This document shows positions 16,860 to 25,940 of a DNA stretch of 64,000 nucleotides, piece after piece (position 1 is the first letter of the stretch; the number at the start of each line of letters is the position of its first letter). The notes under the pieces were generated by a model that was not told where the DNA came from, ran no database searches, and worked only from the letters and a program-made list of their open reading frames with translations. Both the position numbers and the translations under genes were made by a program. Source of the stretch: Pseudomonas allokribbensis (GTDB lineage Bacteria > Pseudomonadota > Gammaproteobacteria > Pseudomonadales > Pseudomonadaceae); the NCBI RefSeq assembly GCF_014863605.1, contig NZ_CP062252.1, positions 4,225,001-4,289,000 on the forward strand, written 5' to 3'.

Positions 16860-18467
16860 ATGGCTATCCTGCATACCCAGCTCAACCCCCGTTCAGCGGA
16901 GTTCGCCGCCAACAGCGCGGCGATGCTCGAACAGGTCGACGCCCTGCACACCCTGCTCGCCCAAGTGGCACAGGGCGGAGGCGCGAAAGCCCAGGAACGT
17001 CACACCTCGCGCGGCAAACTGCTGCCCCGTGAGCGGATCAACCGCTTGCTCGATCCGGGCTCGCCGTTTCTGGAAATCAGTCAGTTGGCTGCCCACGCCG
17101 TGTATGGCGAAGACGTGCCCGCCGCTGGCGTGATTGCCGGGATCGGCCGCGTGGAAGGCGCCGAGTGCATGATCGTCGCCAACGACGCGACGGTGAAAGG
17201 TGGCTCGTACTACCCGCTGACCGTGAAGAAACACCTGCGCGCCCAGACCATCGCCCAACAGAACCGCCTGCCATGCATCTATCTGGTGGACTCGGGCGGC
17301 GCCAACCTGCCGCGTCAGGACGAAGTGTTCCCGGATCGCGAACACTTCGGGCGAATCTTCTTCAACCAGGCCAACATGAGCGCCATGGGCATTCCGCAGA
17401 TTGCCGTGGTCATGGGTTCCTGCACCGCCGGCGGCGCTTACGTGCCGGCGATGGCTGACGAAGCGATCATGGTGCGCAATCAGGCGACGATTTTCCTCGC
17501 CGGCCCGCCCTTGGTGAAAGCTGCGACCGGTGAAGTGGTCAGCGCCGAAGACCTCGGCGGGGCCGATGTGCATTGCAAGATTTCCGGGGTCGCCGACCAC
17601 TACGCCGAAAGCGATGAGCACGCCCTCGCCCTCGCCCGCCGCAGCGTCGCCAACCTCAACTGGCGCAAGCTCGGCGAAGTGCAGCAGCGCGCGCCGATTG
17701 CGCCGCTGTACGCCAGCGACGAGTTGTACGGTGTGGTGTCGGCGGACGCCAAACAGCCGTTCGATGTGCGCGAAGTGATTGCGCGACTGGTCGACGGTTC
17801 GGTGTTCGATGAATTCAAGGCGCTGTTCGGAACCACGCTGGTGTGCGGTTTCGCCCATCTGCACGGCTACCCGATCGCGATCCTCGCCAACAATGGCATC
17901 CTGTTCGCCGAAGCCGCGCAAAAAGGCGCGCACTTCATCGAACTGGCCTGCCAACGCGGCATCCCGCTGTTGTTCCTGCAGAACATCACAGGCTTCATGG
18001 TCGGCCAGAAATACGAGGCCGGCGGCATCGCCAAACACGGCGCGAAACTGGTGACCGCCGTGGCATGCGCCAAGGTGCCGAAATTCACCGTGATCATCGG
18101 CGGCAGCTTCGGCGCCGGTAACTACGGCATGTGCGGGCGGGCCTACGATCCGCGCTTCCTGTGGATGTGGCCGAACGCGCGGATCGGCGTGATGGGCGCC
18201 GAACAGGCGGCCGGCGTGCTGGTTCAGGTCAAGCGCGAGCAGGCCGAACGCAGCGGCCAGGCGTTCAGCGCCGAGCAGGAAAGCGAGATCAAGCAACCGA
18301 TTCTCGACCAGTACGAAGAACAGGGTCACCCCTACTACTCCAGCGCACGGCTGTGGGACGACGGCGTCATCGACCCGGCGCAGACCCGCGATGTACTGGC
18401 CCTGGCCTTGTCCGCGTCGTTGAACGCGCCTATCGAACCGAGCCGCTTCGGCGTGTTCCGGATGTGA
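16860..18467 (+). CDS. liuB: Methylcrotonyl-CoA carboxylase, carboxyltransferase (beta) subunit
   Basis: A 535-residue crotonase-fold carboxyltransferase of the MCC beta type. Conserved texts include [53 protein letters not shown] and [38 protein letters not shown]; the last provides oxyanion-hole glycines. It transfers the carboxyl group from biotin to 3-methylcrotonyl-CoA, giving 3-methylglutaconyl-CoA, in complex with the alpha subunit encoded by liuD. It starts 12 bp after liuA. Confidence 0.96.
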   Translation: MAILHTQLNPRSAEFAANSAAMLEQVDALHTLLAQVAQGGGAKAQERHTSRGKLLPRERINRLLDPGSPFLEISQLAAHAVYGEDVPAAGVIAGIGRVEGAECMIVANDATVKGGSYYPLTVKKHLRAQTIAQQNRLPCIYLVDSGGANLPRQDEVFPDREHFGRIFFNQANMSAMGIPQIAVVMGSCTAGGAYVPAMADEAIMVRNQATIFLAGPPLVKAATGEVVSAEDLGGADVHCKISGVADHYAESDEHALALARRSVANLNWRKLGEVQQRAPIAPLYASDELYGVVSADAKQPFDVREVIARLVDGSVFDEFKALFGTTLVCGFAHLHGYPIAILANNGILFAEAAQKGAHFIELACQRGIPLLFLQNITGFMVGQKYEAGGIAKHGAKLVTAVACAKVPKFTVIIGGSFGAGNYGMCGRAYDPRFLWMWPNARIGVMGAEQAAGVLVQVKREQAERSGQAFSAEQESEIKQPILDQYEEQGHPYYSSARLWDDGVIDPAQTRDVLALALSASLNAPIEPSRFGVFRM

Positions 18468-18480
18468 TCGGGAGAACCTC

Positions 18481-19296
18481 ATGAGCGACTTCAACACCCT
18501 CGAATTGCAGAGCGATCCACGGGGTTTCGCAACCCTGTGGCTGAGCCGCGAAGAAAAGAACAACGCGTTCAACGCCGAGATGATCCGCGAACTGATCCTG
18601 GCGCTGGACAAGGTCGCCAGCGATGCCAGCCTGCGCTTTTTGCTGGTACGCGGACGCGGCAAGCACTTCAGCGCCGGCGCCGATCTGGCCTGGATGCAGC
18701 AATCGGCCGAACTCGATTACCACACCAACCTCGACGACGCCCGGGAACTGGCGGAGCTGATGTACAACCTCGCCAAACTGAAAATCCCGACCGTGGCCGT
18801 GGTGCAAGGCGCGGCGTTCGGCGGTGCGCTGGGTCTGATCAGTTGCTGCGACATGGCGATTGGTTCCGATGACGCGCAGTTCTGTCTGTCAGAAGTGCGA
18901 ATCGGTCTGGCGCCGGCGGTGATCAGCCCGTTCGTGGTGCAAGCCATCGGCGAACGCGCGGCCCGGCGTTATGCGCTGACGGCCGAGCGTTTTGGCGGCC
19001 AACGGGCGCGTGAAATTGGATTGCTCTCCGAAAGTTATCCGGCGGCCGAGCTTGAACAGAAAGTCGAACAATGGGTCGACAACCTGCTGCTCAACAGCCC
19101 CGCCGCCATGCGTGCCAGCAAGGATCTGCTGCGTGAAGTCGGCAACGGCGCCCTGACCCCGGCCCTGCGTCGCTACACCGAAAACGCCATCGCCCGCATC
19201 CGCGTCAGCCCGGAAGGCCAGGAAGGCTTGCGGGCCTTTTTGCAGAAACGCCTACCGAGCTGGCAAGCCGCAACCACCACCAAGGAGCCGCGTTGA
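18481..19296 (+). CDS. liuC: 3-Methylglutaconyl-CoA hydratase
   Basis: A 271-residue enoyl-CoA hydratase/isomerase-family protein. The CoA/oxyanion motifs are FSAGADLAWM and QGAAFGGALGLISCCDMAI, followed by LSEVRIGLAPAVISPFV, typical of methylglutaconyl-CoA hydratases. It hydrates 3-methylglutaconyl-CoA to HMG-CoA, which LiuE then cleaves. The stop codon overlaps the start of liuD by one base (TGATG), so translation of the two is probably coupled. Confidence 0.93.
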   Translation: MSDFNTLELQSDPRGFATLWLSREEKNNAFNAEMIRELILALDKVASDASLRFLLVRGRGKHFSAGADLAWMQQSAELDYHTNLDDARELAELMYNLAKLKIPTVAVVQGAAFGGALGLISCCDMAIGSDDAQFCLSEVRIGLAPAVISPFVVQAIGERAARRYALTAERFGGQRAREIGLLSESYPAAELEQKVEQWVDNLLLNSPAAMRASKDLLREVGNGALTPALRRYTENAIARIRVSPEGQEGLRAFLQKRLPSWQAATTTKEPR

Positions 19297-21245
19297 TGAG
19301 CGCACCTGTTCTCACCACCCTGCTGGTGGCCAACCGTGGCGAAATCGCTTGCCGGGTGATGCGCACCGCCAAGGCACTGGGCCTGACCACCGTGGCCGTG
19401 CACAGCGCCACCGACCGTGAAGCGCGGCACAGCCGTGAAGCGGATATCCGCGTCGATCTGGGCGGCAGCAAAGCGGCCGACAGTTATCTGCAAATCGACA
19501 AACTGATCGCGGCGGCCAAGGCCAGCGGCGCCCATGCGATTCATCCGGGTTATGGTTTTCTTTCGGAAAACGCCGGGTTTGCCCGCGCCATCGAAGCGGC
19601 GGGCCTGATCTTCCTCGGCCCGCCGGCCTCGGCCATTGATGCGATGGGCAGCAAATCCGCCGCCAAGGCTCTGATGGAAACGGCCGGCGTGCCGCTGGTG
19701 CCGGGTTATCACGGTGAGGCCCAGGATCTGGACACCTTCCGCGATGCTTGCGAGCGCATTGGCTATCCAGTACTGCTCAAGGCCACTGCCGGCGGTGGTG
19801 GCAAGGGCATGAAGGTCGTTGAAGACGTCAGCCAGTTGGCTGAAGCGCTGGCCTCGGCCCAGCGTGAAGCGCAGTCGTCGTTCGGCGATTCGCGGATGCT
19901 CGTGGAGAAATACCTGCTCAAGCCGCGCCACGTGGAAATCCAGGTGTTCGCCGATCAGCATGGTAATTGCCTGTATTTGAATGAGCGCGACTGCTCGATT
20001 CAGCGCAGACACCAGAAGGTCGTTGAGGAGGCACCGGCACCGGGGCTGAGCCCGGAGTTGCGCCGGGCCATGGGCGAAGCGGCGGTGCGTTCGGCGCAGG
20101 CCATCGGTTATGTCGGCGCTGGCACGGTGGAGTTTCTGCTGGACGCTCGCGGCGAGTTTTTCTTCATGGAGATGAACACGCGGCTGCAGGTCGAACACCC
20201 GGTCACCGAGGCCATCACCGGGCTCGATCTGGTGGCGTGGCAGATTCGCGTTGCTCGTGGCGAAGCGTTGCCGATCACTCAGGATCAGGTGCCGCTGAAC
20301 GGGCATGCGATTGAAGTGCGGCTGTATGCGGAAGATCCGTCGAACGATTTCCTGCCGGCGACCGGACGCCTCGATCTGTATCGCGAATCCACCGTTGGGC
20401 CGGGGCGCCGTGTTGATGCGGGCGTTGAGGAAGGCGATGAGATTTCGCCGTTTTATGACCCGATGCTCGGCAAGCTGATTGCCTGGGGCGAGGATCGTGA
20501 ACAGGCGCGGTTGCGATTGCTGAGCATGCTCGATGAGTTCGCGATTGGCGGGTTGAAGACCAACATCAACTTCCTGCGTCGAATTATCGGTCATCCGGCG
20601 TTTGCGGCGGCGGAGCTGGATACCGGGTTCATTCCGCGCTATCAGGAGCAGTTGCTGCCAGCGCCTGCTGCGCTGAGCGATGAATTCTGGGATGCGGCGG
20701 CGCAGGCTTTTGCACAGAGTTTGCCGGGGATGACTCGGGAAGATGATCCGGCCTCACCTTGGGCGCTTCACAGCGGCTTGCGCGCGGGGTTGCCACGTGA
20801 AATCACTCTGCATTTGAGTTGCGAGGGGCAGGATCGGGCGCTCACGCTCGGTGCTGGCGGCAATGCAAAATTGATCGGCGAGCAACTGGTGATCGAGCGC
20901 GATGGTTTGCGTCGCCAGCTCCGGGCAATTCGTCGCGATAACGCGCTGTACCTGCAATGGGACGGCGAGCTGCGACGCATTGAAACGTACGACCCGATCA
21001 GCGCTGTCGAAGCCAGTCACAGCCATCAGGGCGGTCTGACTGCGCCGATGAACGGCAGCATCGTACGGGTGCTGGTGGAGGCTGGGCAAACGGTTGAAGC
21101 CGGCGCTCAACTGGTGGTGCTGGAAGCGATGAAGATGGAGCACAGCATCCGCGCCCCCCATGCCGGTGTGATCAAGGCGCTGTATTGCCAGGAAGGTGAA
21201 ATGGTCAGCGAAGGCAGCGCGCTGGTCGAGCTGGAAGAAGCTTGA
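19296..21245 (+). CDS. liuD: Methylcrotonyl-CoA carboxylase, biotin carboxylase/BCCP (alpha) subunit
   Basis: A 649-residue protein with an N-terminal biotin carboxylase (LLVANRGEIACRVMRTAKALG; ATP-grasp loop KATAGGGGKGMKVV; MEMNTRLQVEHPVTE) and a C-terminal biotinyl domain with LEAMKMEH, where K613 carries biotin. It carboxylates its biotin with ATP and bicarbonate and hands the group to LiuB. The ATG at 19296 overlaps the liuC stop. It is the last gene of the operon. Confidence 0.96.
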   Translation: MSAPVLTTLLVANRGEIACRVMRTAKALGLTTVAVHSATDREARHSREADIRVDLGGSKAADSYLQIDKLIAAAKASGAHAIHPGYGFLSENAGFARAIEAAGLIFLGPPASAIDAMGSKSAAKALMETAGVPLVPGYHGEAQDLDTFRDACERIGYPVLLKATAGGGGKGMKVVEDVSQLAEALASAQREAQSSFGDSRMLVEKYLLKPRHVEIQVFADQHGNCLYLNERDCSIQRRHQKVVEEAPAPGLSPELRRAMGEAAVRSAQAIGYVGAGTVEFLLDARGEFFFMEMNTRLQVEHPVTEAITGLDLVAWQIRVARGEALPITQDQVPLNGHAIEVRLYAEDPSNDFLPATGRLDLYRESTVGPGRRVDAGVEEGDEISPFYDPMLGKLIAWGEDREQARLRLLSMLDEFAIGGLKTNINFLRRIIGHPAFAAAELDTGFIPRYQEQLLPAPAALSDEFWDAAAQAFAQSLPGMTREDDPASPWALHSGLRAGLPREITLHLSCEGQDRALTLGAGGNAKLIGEQLVIERDGLRRQLRAIRRDNALYLQWDGELRRIETYDPISAVEASHSHQGGLTAPMNGSIVRVLVEAGQTVEAGAQLVVLEAMKMEHSIRAPHAGVIKALYCQEGEMVSEGSALVELEEA

Positions 21246-21251
21246 AAGGTG

Positions 21252-21281
21252 GATCGATCCTACGCATTGCGAGGATCGATC
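21252..21281. terminator. Hairpin after liuD
   Basis: GATCGATCCT and AGGATCGATC form a 10-bp stem with a 10-base loop, between liuD and the convergent repressor gene. Confidence 0.6.
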
Positions 21282-21284
21282 TGA

Positions 21285-21941
21285 CTAGTACTTGGCCGAT
21301 GCCTGAACCACGACACCGATAATTCGGCACTCGTCGGTAAACACGGCTTTCGGCCAGGTCGGATTGAGCGGCATCAGGTAACGCTGGCCGCCCTCTTCGA
21401 TCAGTTTGCGGAAAACTGCCTCGTCACTGTCCTGCCACTGGGCGATCACCAGTTTGCCGGGCTCCGCCTCCACCGCCGGATCCACCAGGATCAGCATGCC
21501 CTCGCCGATGCTCTGCCCGGTTGGTGCGGTCATCGAGTTGCCCATTACCGTGAGCCAGAACGCCGGGCCTCGGGCATGGTAATCCGTCAGTTCGAAACGT
21601 CGCTTGTCCTTGCCGCTCGAATACGCTGGTTGGCTTTCACGGGCCTCGATCGGGGTTTTCCAGTCGCTGACCGGATAGCGGAAGTAAGGGTTGTACTTCT
21701 GCGCCAGAGGCATTTCGTCGTCCTTGTCGACTTGCGGTTCGCGGATCACTACCGCGACTTCGAGAAACTCCATGCCCAGCGCTTTCAGCACGCGGTTCAT
21801 CTGCGTGATGCCGGGCTCACGGCGTTTGTTCAGCCAATGGCCGATACCGCCCTGAGACATGCCGACGCGCTCGCCGAGTTCGACTTGAGTGACATTGAGT
21901 TCACTCATTTTGGCCTTGACCAACTCAATCCATTTATCCAT
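21285..21941 (-). CDS. LexA/PrtR-like XRE repressor with S24 peptidase domain
   Basis: A 218-residue regulator starting MDKWIELVKAKMSELNVTQ. An N-terminal XRE helix-turn-helix (TQVELGERVGMSQGGIGHWLNKRREPG) is followed by a linker and a peptidase S24 domain with the catalytic Ser in MGNSM and the Lys in GKLVIAQW. Such repressors cleave themselves when RecA is activated and derepress phage, pyocin or stress genes. In-frame starts exist at 21953 and 21983; 21941 begins the conserved domain. There is no phage gene cluster next to it here, so its targets may be the divergent DUF6124 gene or remote loci. Confidence 0.87.
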   Translation of the reverse strand: MDKWIELVKAKMSELNVTQVELGERVGMSQGGIGHWLNKRREPGITQMNRVLKALGMEFLEVAVVIREPQVDKDDEMPLAQKYNPYFRYPVSDWKTPIEARESQPAYSSGKDKRRFELTDYHARGPAFWLTVMGNSMTAPTGQSIGEGMLILVDPAVEAEPGKLVIAQWQDSDEAVFRKLIEEGGQRYLMPLNPTWPKAVFTDECRIIGVVVQASAKY

Positions 21942-22070
21942 GTGCGGCACCATACGTGCCCATCCCGGGCCATCAAAACACATATTGTAGTATTTAAATT
22001 CTGGTCACAAATACTCTAGGTACTATTCTTGGATCACGGATTTGAATCGACCAAGGAGTGACCTTTCACC

Positions 22071-22409
22071 ATGAACATCACCAGCAAAGACCTGCCCGAC
22101 CTGCAAATGGACACCACCTTCACGTCTGCGCAAGGTTGCGCCGCTGCGCAGCGGGCATTGGACTATTACTTGAAACCGGCTGTGTCAGAACCGGATGTGG
22201 AGGAACGCTTTTTCGGCGTGAACAGCAACCTGAGTGGCGAAGAATCCCTGGTCCACGCCTCGGATTTGCTGCGATGTGCAGCGGCCACGGCATTCAAGGC
22301 AGCAGACGGCTTGCAGGGTGTCAGTCGGGATTTGGCTTTTTCGGTCGTGCACATGGTGGACATGGCACGAGCGATGGTCGATCACTCGCTCGATGGCGGT
22401 GTTCGCTGA
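22071..22409 (+). CDS. DUF6124-family small protein (copy 3)
   Basis: A 112-residue protein, MNITSKDLPDLQMDTTFTSA, with a good AAGGAGTG ribosome-binding site. It shares RALDYYLKP and GVNSNLSGEESLVHASDLLRCAAATA with the tandem pair at 12.9-13.7 kb, so all three are paralogues. It is divergent from the S24 repressor and directly upstream of the PrrF-type sRNA gene. Role unknown; no membrane helix or catalytic site is apparent. Confidence 0.8.
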   Translation: MNITSKDLPDLQMDTTFTSAQGCAAAQRALDYYLKPAVSEPDVEERFFGVNSNLSGEESLVHASDLLRCAAATAFKAADGLQGVSRDLAFSVVHMVDMARAMVDHSLDGGVR

Positions 22410-22460
22410 AGACGGACGGGAAAGAATTTTCCAATCGCGCAGATAAAAACGTTTGACTTG

Positions 22461-22483
22461 CAAATGATAATGATTATTATTGC
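22461..22483 (+). promoter_or_regulatory. Fur box of the PrrF-type sRNA
   Basis: CAAATGATAATGATTATTAT followed by TGC matches the repeated NATWAT hexamers of the Fur operator (GATAATGATWATCATTATC). It overlaps the expected -10 region, placing the following RNA under iron repression. Confidence 0.9.
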
Positions 22484-22487
22484 AAGC

Positions 22488-22600
22488 AACTGGTCGCGAG
22501 ATCAGTCGATGGACCAGAGACCTTAGGTCGGTCTTCTGGACTATCTCCTCATCAGGCTAATCACGGTTTTTGACCCGGCTTTTTGCCGGGTCTTTTTTTT
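22488..22600 (+). ncRNA. prrF: PrrF-type iron-responsive small RNA
   Basis: The transcript would begin AACTGGTCGCGAGATCAG, the characteristic PrrF 5' end, just after a Fur box. It contains the conserved core around CTATCTCCTCATCAGG / CTAATCACGG (about 22541-22566) and ends in the terminator ACCCGGC-TTTTT-GCCGGGT with eight T residues. About 113 nt, the usual PrrF length. PrrF RNAs are made when iron is scarce and, with Hfq, silence mRNAs for iron-rich proteins such as SodB and TCA-cycle enzymes. Fluorescent pseudomonads carry two unlinked copies; which one this is cannot be told from the window. Confidence 0.92.
22573..22600 (+). terminator. Terminator of the PrrF-type sRNA
   Basis: ACCCGGC and GCCGGGT form a 7-bp GC-rich stem with a TTTTT loop followed by a run of eight T residues; a textbook intrinsic terminator. 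Confidence 0.92.
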
Positions 22601-22876
22601 GCCAGTTTTCTGGCTTGTGGCTTCAGGCTAATGAAGTCTTTGGGTGCCGCAAATTCGATGGCGCGGATAATATCAAAAGAATATCGCTTGGCAAGAGAAC
22701 CCCGCCCGCGTTAGGGAAAAGTAATGCCAATTAGCACTTGAGAATCAATCGCACAGCCACTAAGCTGCATCCGCGTCATGGAGGACGCCCCCCGCCACAC
22801 CCCGCAATTTCCCTCGGTTTCACCCCTGTCTTGCGTGTAAAGTAGCCGCCATAAAAATCATATTCAGGAACCGATT
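22601..22876. other. Intergenic region before the carboxypeptidase gene
   Basis: No gene is visible. The last bases hold the ribosome-binding site (CAGGAACCG) of the next gene. A promoter is expected here but no consensus stands out. Confidence 0.5.
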
Positions 22877-24028
22877 ATGACCGTGGCCAAATCTTCGTTC
22901 GACATCAGCGCCAACTTCGACAGCGGCAACATCCAAGTCATCGACATCAGCAACCCGCTCAGCCCGGTTCTGGCGATTCGGCCAGATACCCGCAGCGCCC
23001 ACTTCCAGTGGTTCCACTTCAAGGCCAGCGGCCTGCATGTTCATCAGGAACACTGGTTCCGCCTGGTCAACGCCAGCCAGTCCTCCTACAACAAGGCCTG
23101 GACCGGCTATCAGGCCGTCGCTTCCTACGACCACGTCAACTGGTTCCGCATTCCGACCCAATTCGAAGGCGACAGCCTGCGCTTCTGCCTTGAAGCCGAG
23201 CAGACTCACGCCTGGTTCGCCTACTTCGAACCCTACAGCCGTGGCCGTCATGACTGGCTGATCGAGCAAGCGCTGACCAAGGCCGGCACCGAGCTGCTGG
23301 CCACTGGCAAAAGCGTCGAAGGCCGTGATATTCAACTGCTGCGCAAAGGCACTGGCGCTGAAGGTCGACGCAAGATCTGGATCATCGCCCAGCAACACCC
23401 GGGCGAGCACATGGCCGAGTGGTTCATGGAAGGCGTGATCGAACGTCTGGAGCATCACAACGATCCAGTGCTGAACAAACTGCTGGAAAGTGCCGATCTG
23501 TACCTGGTGCCGAACATGAACCCGGACGGTGCCTTCCACGGCCACCTGCGCACCAACGCCATCGGGCAGGACCTGAACCGCGCCTGGCAGAACGCCAGTC
23601 AGGAAGTCAGCCCTGAAGTCCTTTTCGTACAGCAGCAAATGGAAAAGTACGGCGTCGATCTGTTCCTCGACGTACACGGCGATGAAGAAATCCCCCACGT
23701 GTTCACTGCCGGCTGCGAAGGAAATCCGGGCTACACCCCGCGGATCGAGAAACTCGAAGAACACTTCCGCAGCCACCTGAAACACACCACCAAAGACTTC
23801 CAGACCAAGTACGGCTACACCCGCGACGAACCGGGTCAGGCCAACATGACCCTGGCGTGCAACAGCGTCGGCCAGAAATTCGACTGCCTGTCGCTGACCC
23901 TGGAAATGCCGTTCAAGGATCATGATGACGCACCGAACCCGCTCACCGGCTGGTCGGGCCAACGCTCGAAACAATTGGGCAAAGACGTGCTGACCACCAT
24001 CGCCGACATGGTCGACACCCTGCGCTGA
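22877..24028 (+). CDS. M14-family zinc carboxypeptidase, cytosolic Nna1/CCP-like
   Basis: A 383-residue protein without a signal peptide. Residues 1-130 form the beta-sandwich typical of cytosolic carboxypeptidases (FDSGNIQVIDI opening). The catalytic domain follows, with zinc ligands H174 and E177 in QQHPGEHMAEWFMEG and H267 in LDVHGDEE, the NPDG motif and the general base in LTLEMPF (E343). It removes C-terminal residues from peptides; the bacterial substrates of this subgroup are mostly unknown. Transcription ends at the hairpin at 24052. Confidence 0.92.
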   Translation: MTVAKSSFDISANFDSGNIQVIDISNPLSPVLAIRPDTRSAHFQWFHFKASGLHVHQEHWFRLVNASQSSYNKAWTGYQAVASYDHVNWFRIPTQFEGDSLRFCLEAEQTHAWFAYFEPYSRGRHDWLIEQALTKAGTELLATGKSVEGRDIQLLRKGTGAEGRRKIWIIAQQHPGEHMAEWFMEGVIERLEHHNDPVLNKLLESADLYLVPNMNPDGAFHGHLRTNAIGQDLNRAWQNASQEVSPEVLFVQQQMEKYGVDLFLDVHGDEEIPHVFTAGCEGNPGYTPRIEKLEEHFRSHLKHTTKDFQTKYGYTRDEPGQANMTLACNSVGQKFDCLSLTLEMPFKDHDDAPNPLTGWSGQRSKQLGKDVLTTIADMVDTLR

Positions 24029-24051
24029 TCCCCCCTGTTTTTCGCCACATG

Positions 24052-24083
24052 AAAGATCGCAGCGTGTCTGCGATCTTTTTTTT
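24052..24083 (+). terminator. Terminator after the carboxypeptidase gene
   Basis: AAAGATCGCAG and CTGCGATCTTT form an 11-bp stem with a 5-base loop followed by further T residues. Confidence 0.9.
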
Positions 24084-24176
24084 GCGCTGCACTTTTACCC
24101 AATCAGGTTGCAAAACAAAACCAGATTACTTACCGTCAATCCAGTTTTAATTTAAAACCTGAAAAGGAACCGGGAC

Positions 24177-25385
24177 ATGAAAGCTCAAACACTCGGCAGC
24201 GGCGTGGTGTTGCTGTTCGCCATTGCCTGCGGTCTGGCGGTGGGTAACGTGTATTACGCTCAACCGCTGTTGGATGCCATGGCCGCAGCGTTCAACCTGT
24301 CGCCCGCCAGTATCGGCATCGTCATCACGCTGACCCAGGTCGGCTACGGCGTCGGGCTGATACTGCTCGTGCCGCTCGGCGATCTGCTCAACCGTCGGCG
24401 CTTGATTGTCACGCAAACCCTGTTGTCCGCCGCGGCATTGCTGATGATCGCGCTGGCAACCAGCAGCACCTGGCTGCTGATCGGCATGACCCTGACCGGT
24501 CTGCTCGCCGTCGTCACTCAAGTGCTGGTGGCCTATGCCGCAACCCTGGCCATCCCGGCGCAACGCGGACACGTCGTCGGCGTCATCACCAGCGGCATCG
24601 TGGTCGGCATTTTGCTCGCGCGCACTGTGGCTGGCGGGATGGCGGATCTGGCCGGTTGGCGGGCGATTTATCTGTTATCCGCAGGGCTGACGCTGGTCAT
24701 GGCGTTGCTACTGTTTCGCGTGCTGCCCAAGGACGAGAGCCCGCAACCGGCAACATCCTATACAGTGCTGATCGCCTCGGTGTTCCGGTTATTCCAAGAG
24801 GAACCGGTACTGCGACAACGGGCGATTCTGGCCTTGCTGACCTTCGCCAGCGCCATGGTCCTGTGGACGCCGATGGTGCTACCGCTCGCCGCCCCGCCGC
24901 TGTCGCTTTCCCACAGTGAAATCGGATTGTTCGGACTGGCCGGCGCGGCTGGCGCACTGGCGGCTGCAAGAGCTGGGCGCTTGGCGGATAGAGGGTTCGG
25001 CCAATGGGTCAGCGGCCTGTCCTTGCTGCTGATGCTCGGCTCATGGCTGCCGATTGCCTTTACCCAATCCTCGTTGTGGGCGCTGCTGCTAGGCGTGATC
25101 ACTTTGGATCTGGGCCTGCAAGCTGTGCACGTCACCAGCCAGAGCATGATCTACAGCGTCCGCCCGCAGGCACAGAGCCGACTGACCGCCGGCTACATGC
25201 TGTTTTACTCGATTGGTAGCGCCGTGGGCTCAATTGCATCGACCGCCATGTACGCCTGGGCAGGATGGCCGGGTGTCTGCTGGTTGGGTGCCGGAATCAA
25301 CATGGTCGCGTTGTTGTACTGGTGGCGAACGCTGGCACCGCAAAAACGTGGCGAGCAGACTTGCTCCCTCGCCACGCCAGATTAA
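24177..25385 (+). CDS. MFS transporter
   Basis: A 402-residue integral membrane protein with about 12 hydrophobic segments. The first loop motif is GDLLNRRRLIV, the MFS motif A between helices 2 and 3, and the start NVYYAQPLL is typical of YgaY-like exporters. This family is usually annotated as sugar or multidrug efflux. It is preceded by AAAAGGAACCGGGAC and stands alone between a terminator and the convergent cytochrome gene. The substrate is unknown. Confidence 0.88.
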   Translation: MKAQTLGSGVVLLFAIACGLAVGNVYYAQPLLDAMAAAFNLSPASIGIVITLTQVGYGVGLILLVPLGDLLNRRRLIVTQTLLSAAALLMIALATSSTWLLIGMTLTGLLAVVTQVLVAYAATLAIPAQRGHVVGVITSGIVVGILLARTVAGGMADLAGWRAIYLLSAGLTLVMALLLFRVLPKDESPQPATSYTVLIASVFRLFQEEPVLRQRAILALLTFASAMVLWTPMVLPLAAPPLSLSHSEIGLFGLAGAAGALAAARAGRLADRGFGQWVSGLSLLLMLGSWLPIAFTQSSLWALLLGVITLDLGLQAVHVTSQSMIYSVRPQAQSRLTAGYMLFYSIGSAVGSIASTAMYAWAGWPGVCWLGAGINMVALLYWWRTLAPQKRGEQTCSLATPD

Positions 25386-25394
25386 CGTCCGTGG

Positions 25395-25940
25395 TCAGTC
25401 GCGACTCCGTCCCCGCAGCATGCTGTCGAGCACCTCGTCACGGCGCACCCAACCATGGAACAGCGCCGCCGCCAGGTGCAGCAACACGGTCAGAAACAAC
25501 AGATACGCCAGATAACCGTGTGCCTTGCGCAACAGCGCAAACACCTGGGCATCCGCCGGCAGGATCGACGGCAATTGCAACGAATGGCCAAGCATCACCG
25601 GATCCCCCGCCGCGCTGATCATCGCCCAACCCAGCAGCGGCAACACCAGCATCAGCGCGTACAACAACACATGCGACGCCTTGGCCGCCATCACCTGCCA
25701 ACCCGGCAAGTCCTCCGGCAGCGGCGGCTGACGCGTGCCCAGTCGCACCAGAATGCGCACGATCACCAGCAACAGAATCGCAATGCCAAGCGGTTTGTGC
25801 AGGTTGATCAGCCATTCATGCCGCGCCGATACCGAGGTCACCATACCGGCGCCGATAAACAGCATGGCGATGATCATCAGCGCCATCAGCCAGTGCAGCA
25901 GTCGCGCCAGCGGATTGAAATGCGTCGGTGGCGTTCTCAT
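25395..25940 (-). CDS. Cytochrome b561 (partner of the catalase)
   Basis: A 181-residue membrane protein with four helices and histidines placed for two b hemes (FNPLARLLHWLMA; LINLHKPLGIA; HVLLYALM; KAHGYLAYLLFLTVLLH). Its ATG overlaps the last codons of the upstream catalase gene by four bases, so the two are translationally coupled. The pair lies under an ECF-type promoter at 27074-27102. It probably passes electrons from quinol to the catalase-fold partner. Confidence 0.9.
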   Translation of the reverse strand: MRTPPTHFNPLARLLHWLMALMIIAMLFIGAGMVTSVSARHEWLINLHKPLGIAILLLVIVRILVRLGTRQPPLPEDLPGWQVMAAKASHVLLYALMLVLPLLGWAMISAAGDPVMLGHSLQLPSILPADAQVFALLRKAHGYLAYLLFLTVLLHLAAALFHGWVRRDEVLDSMLRGRSRD

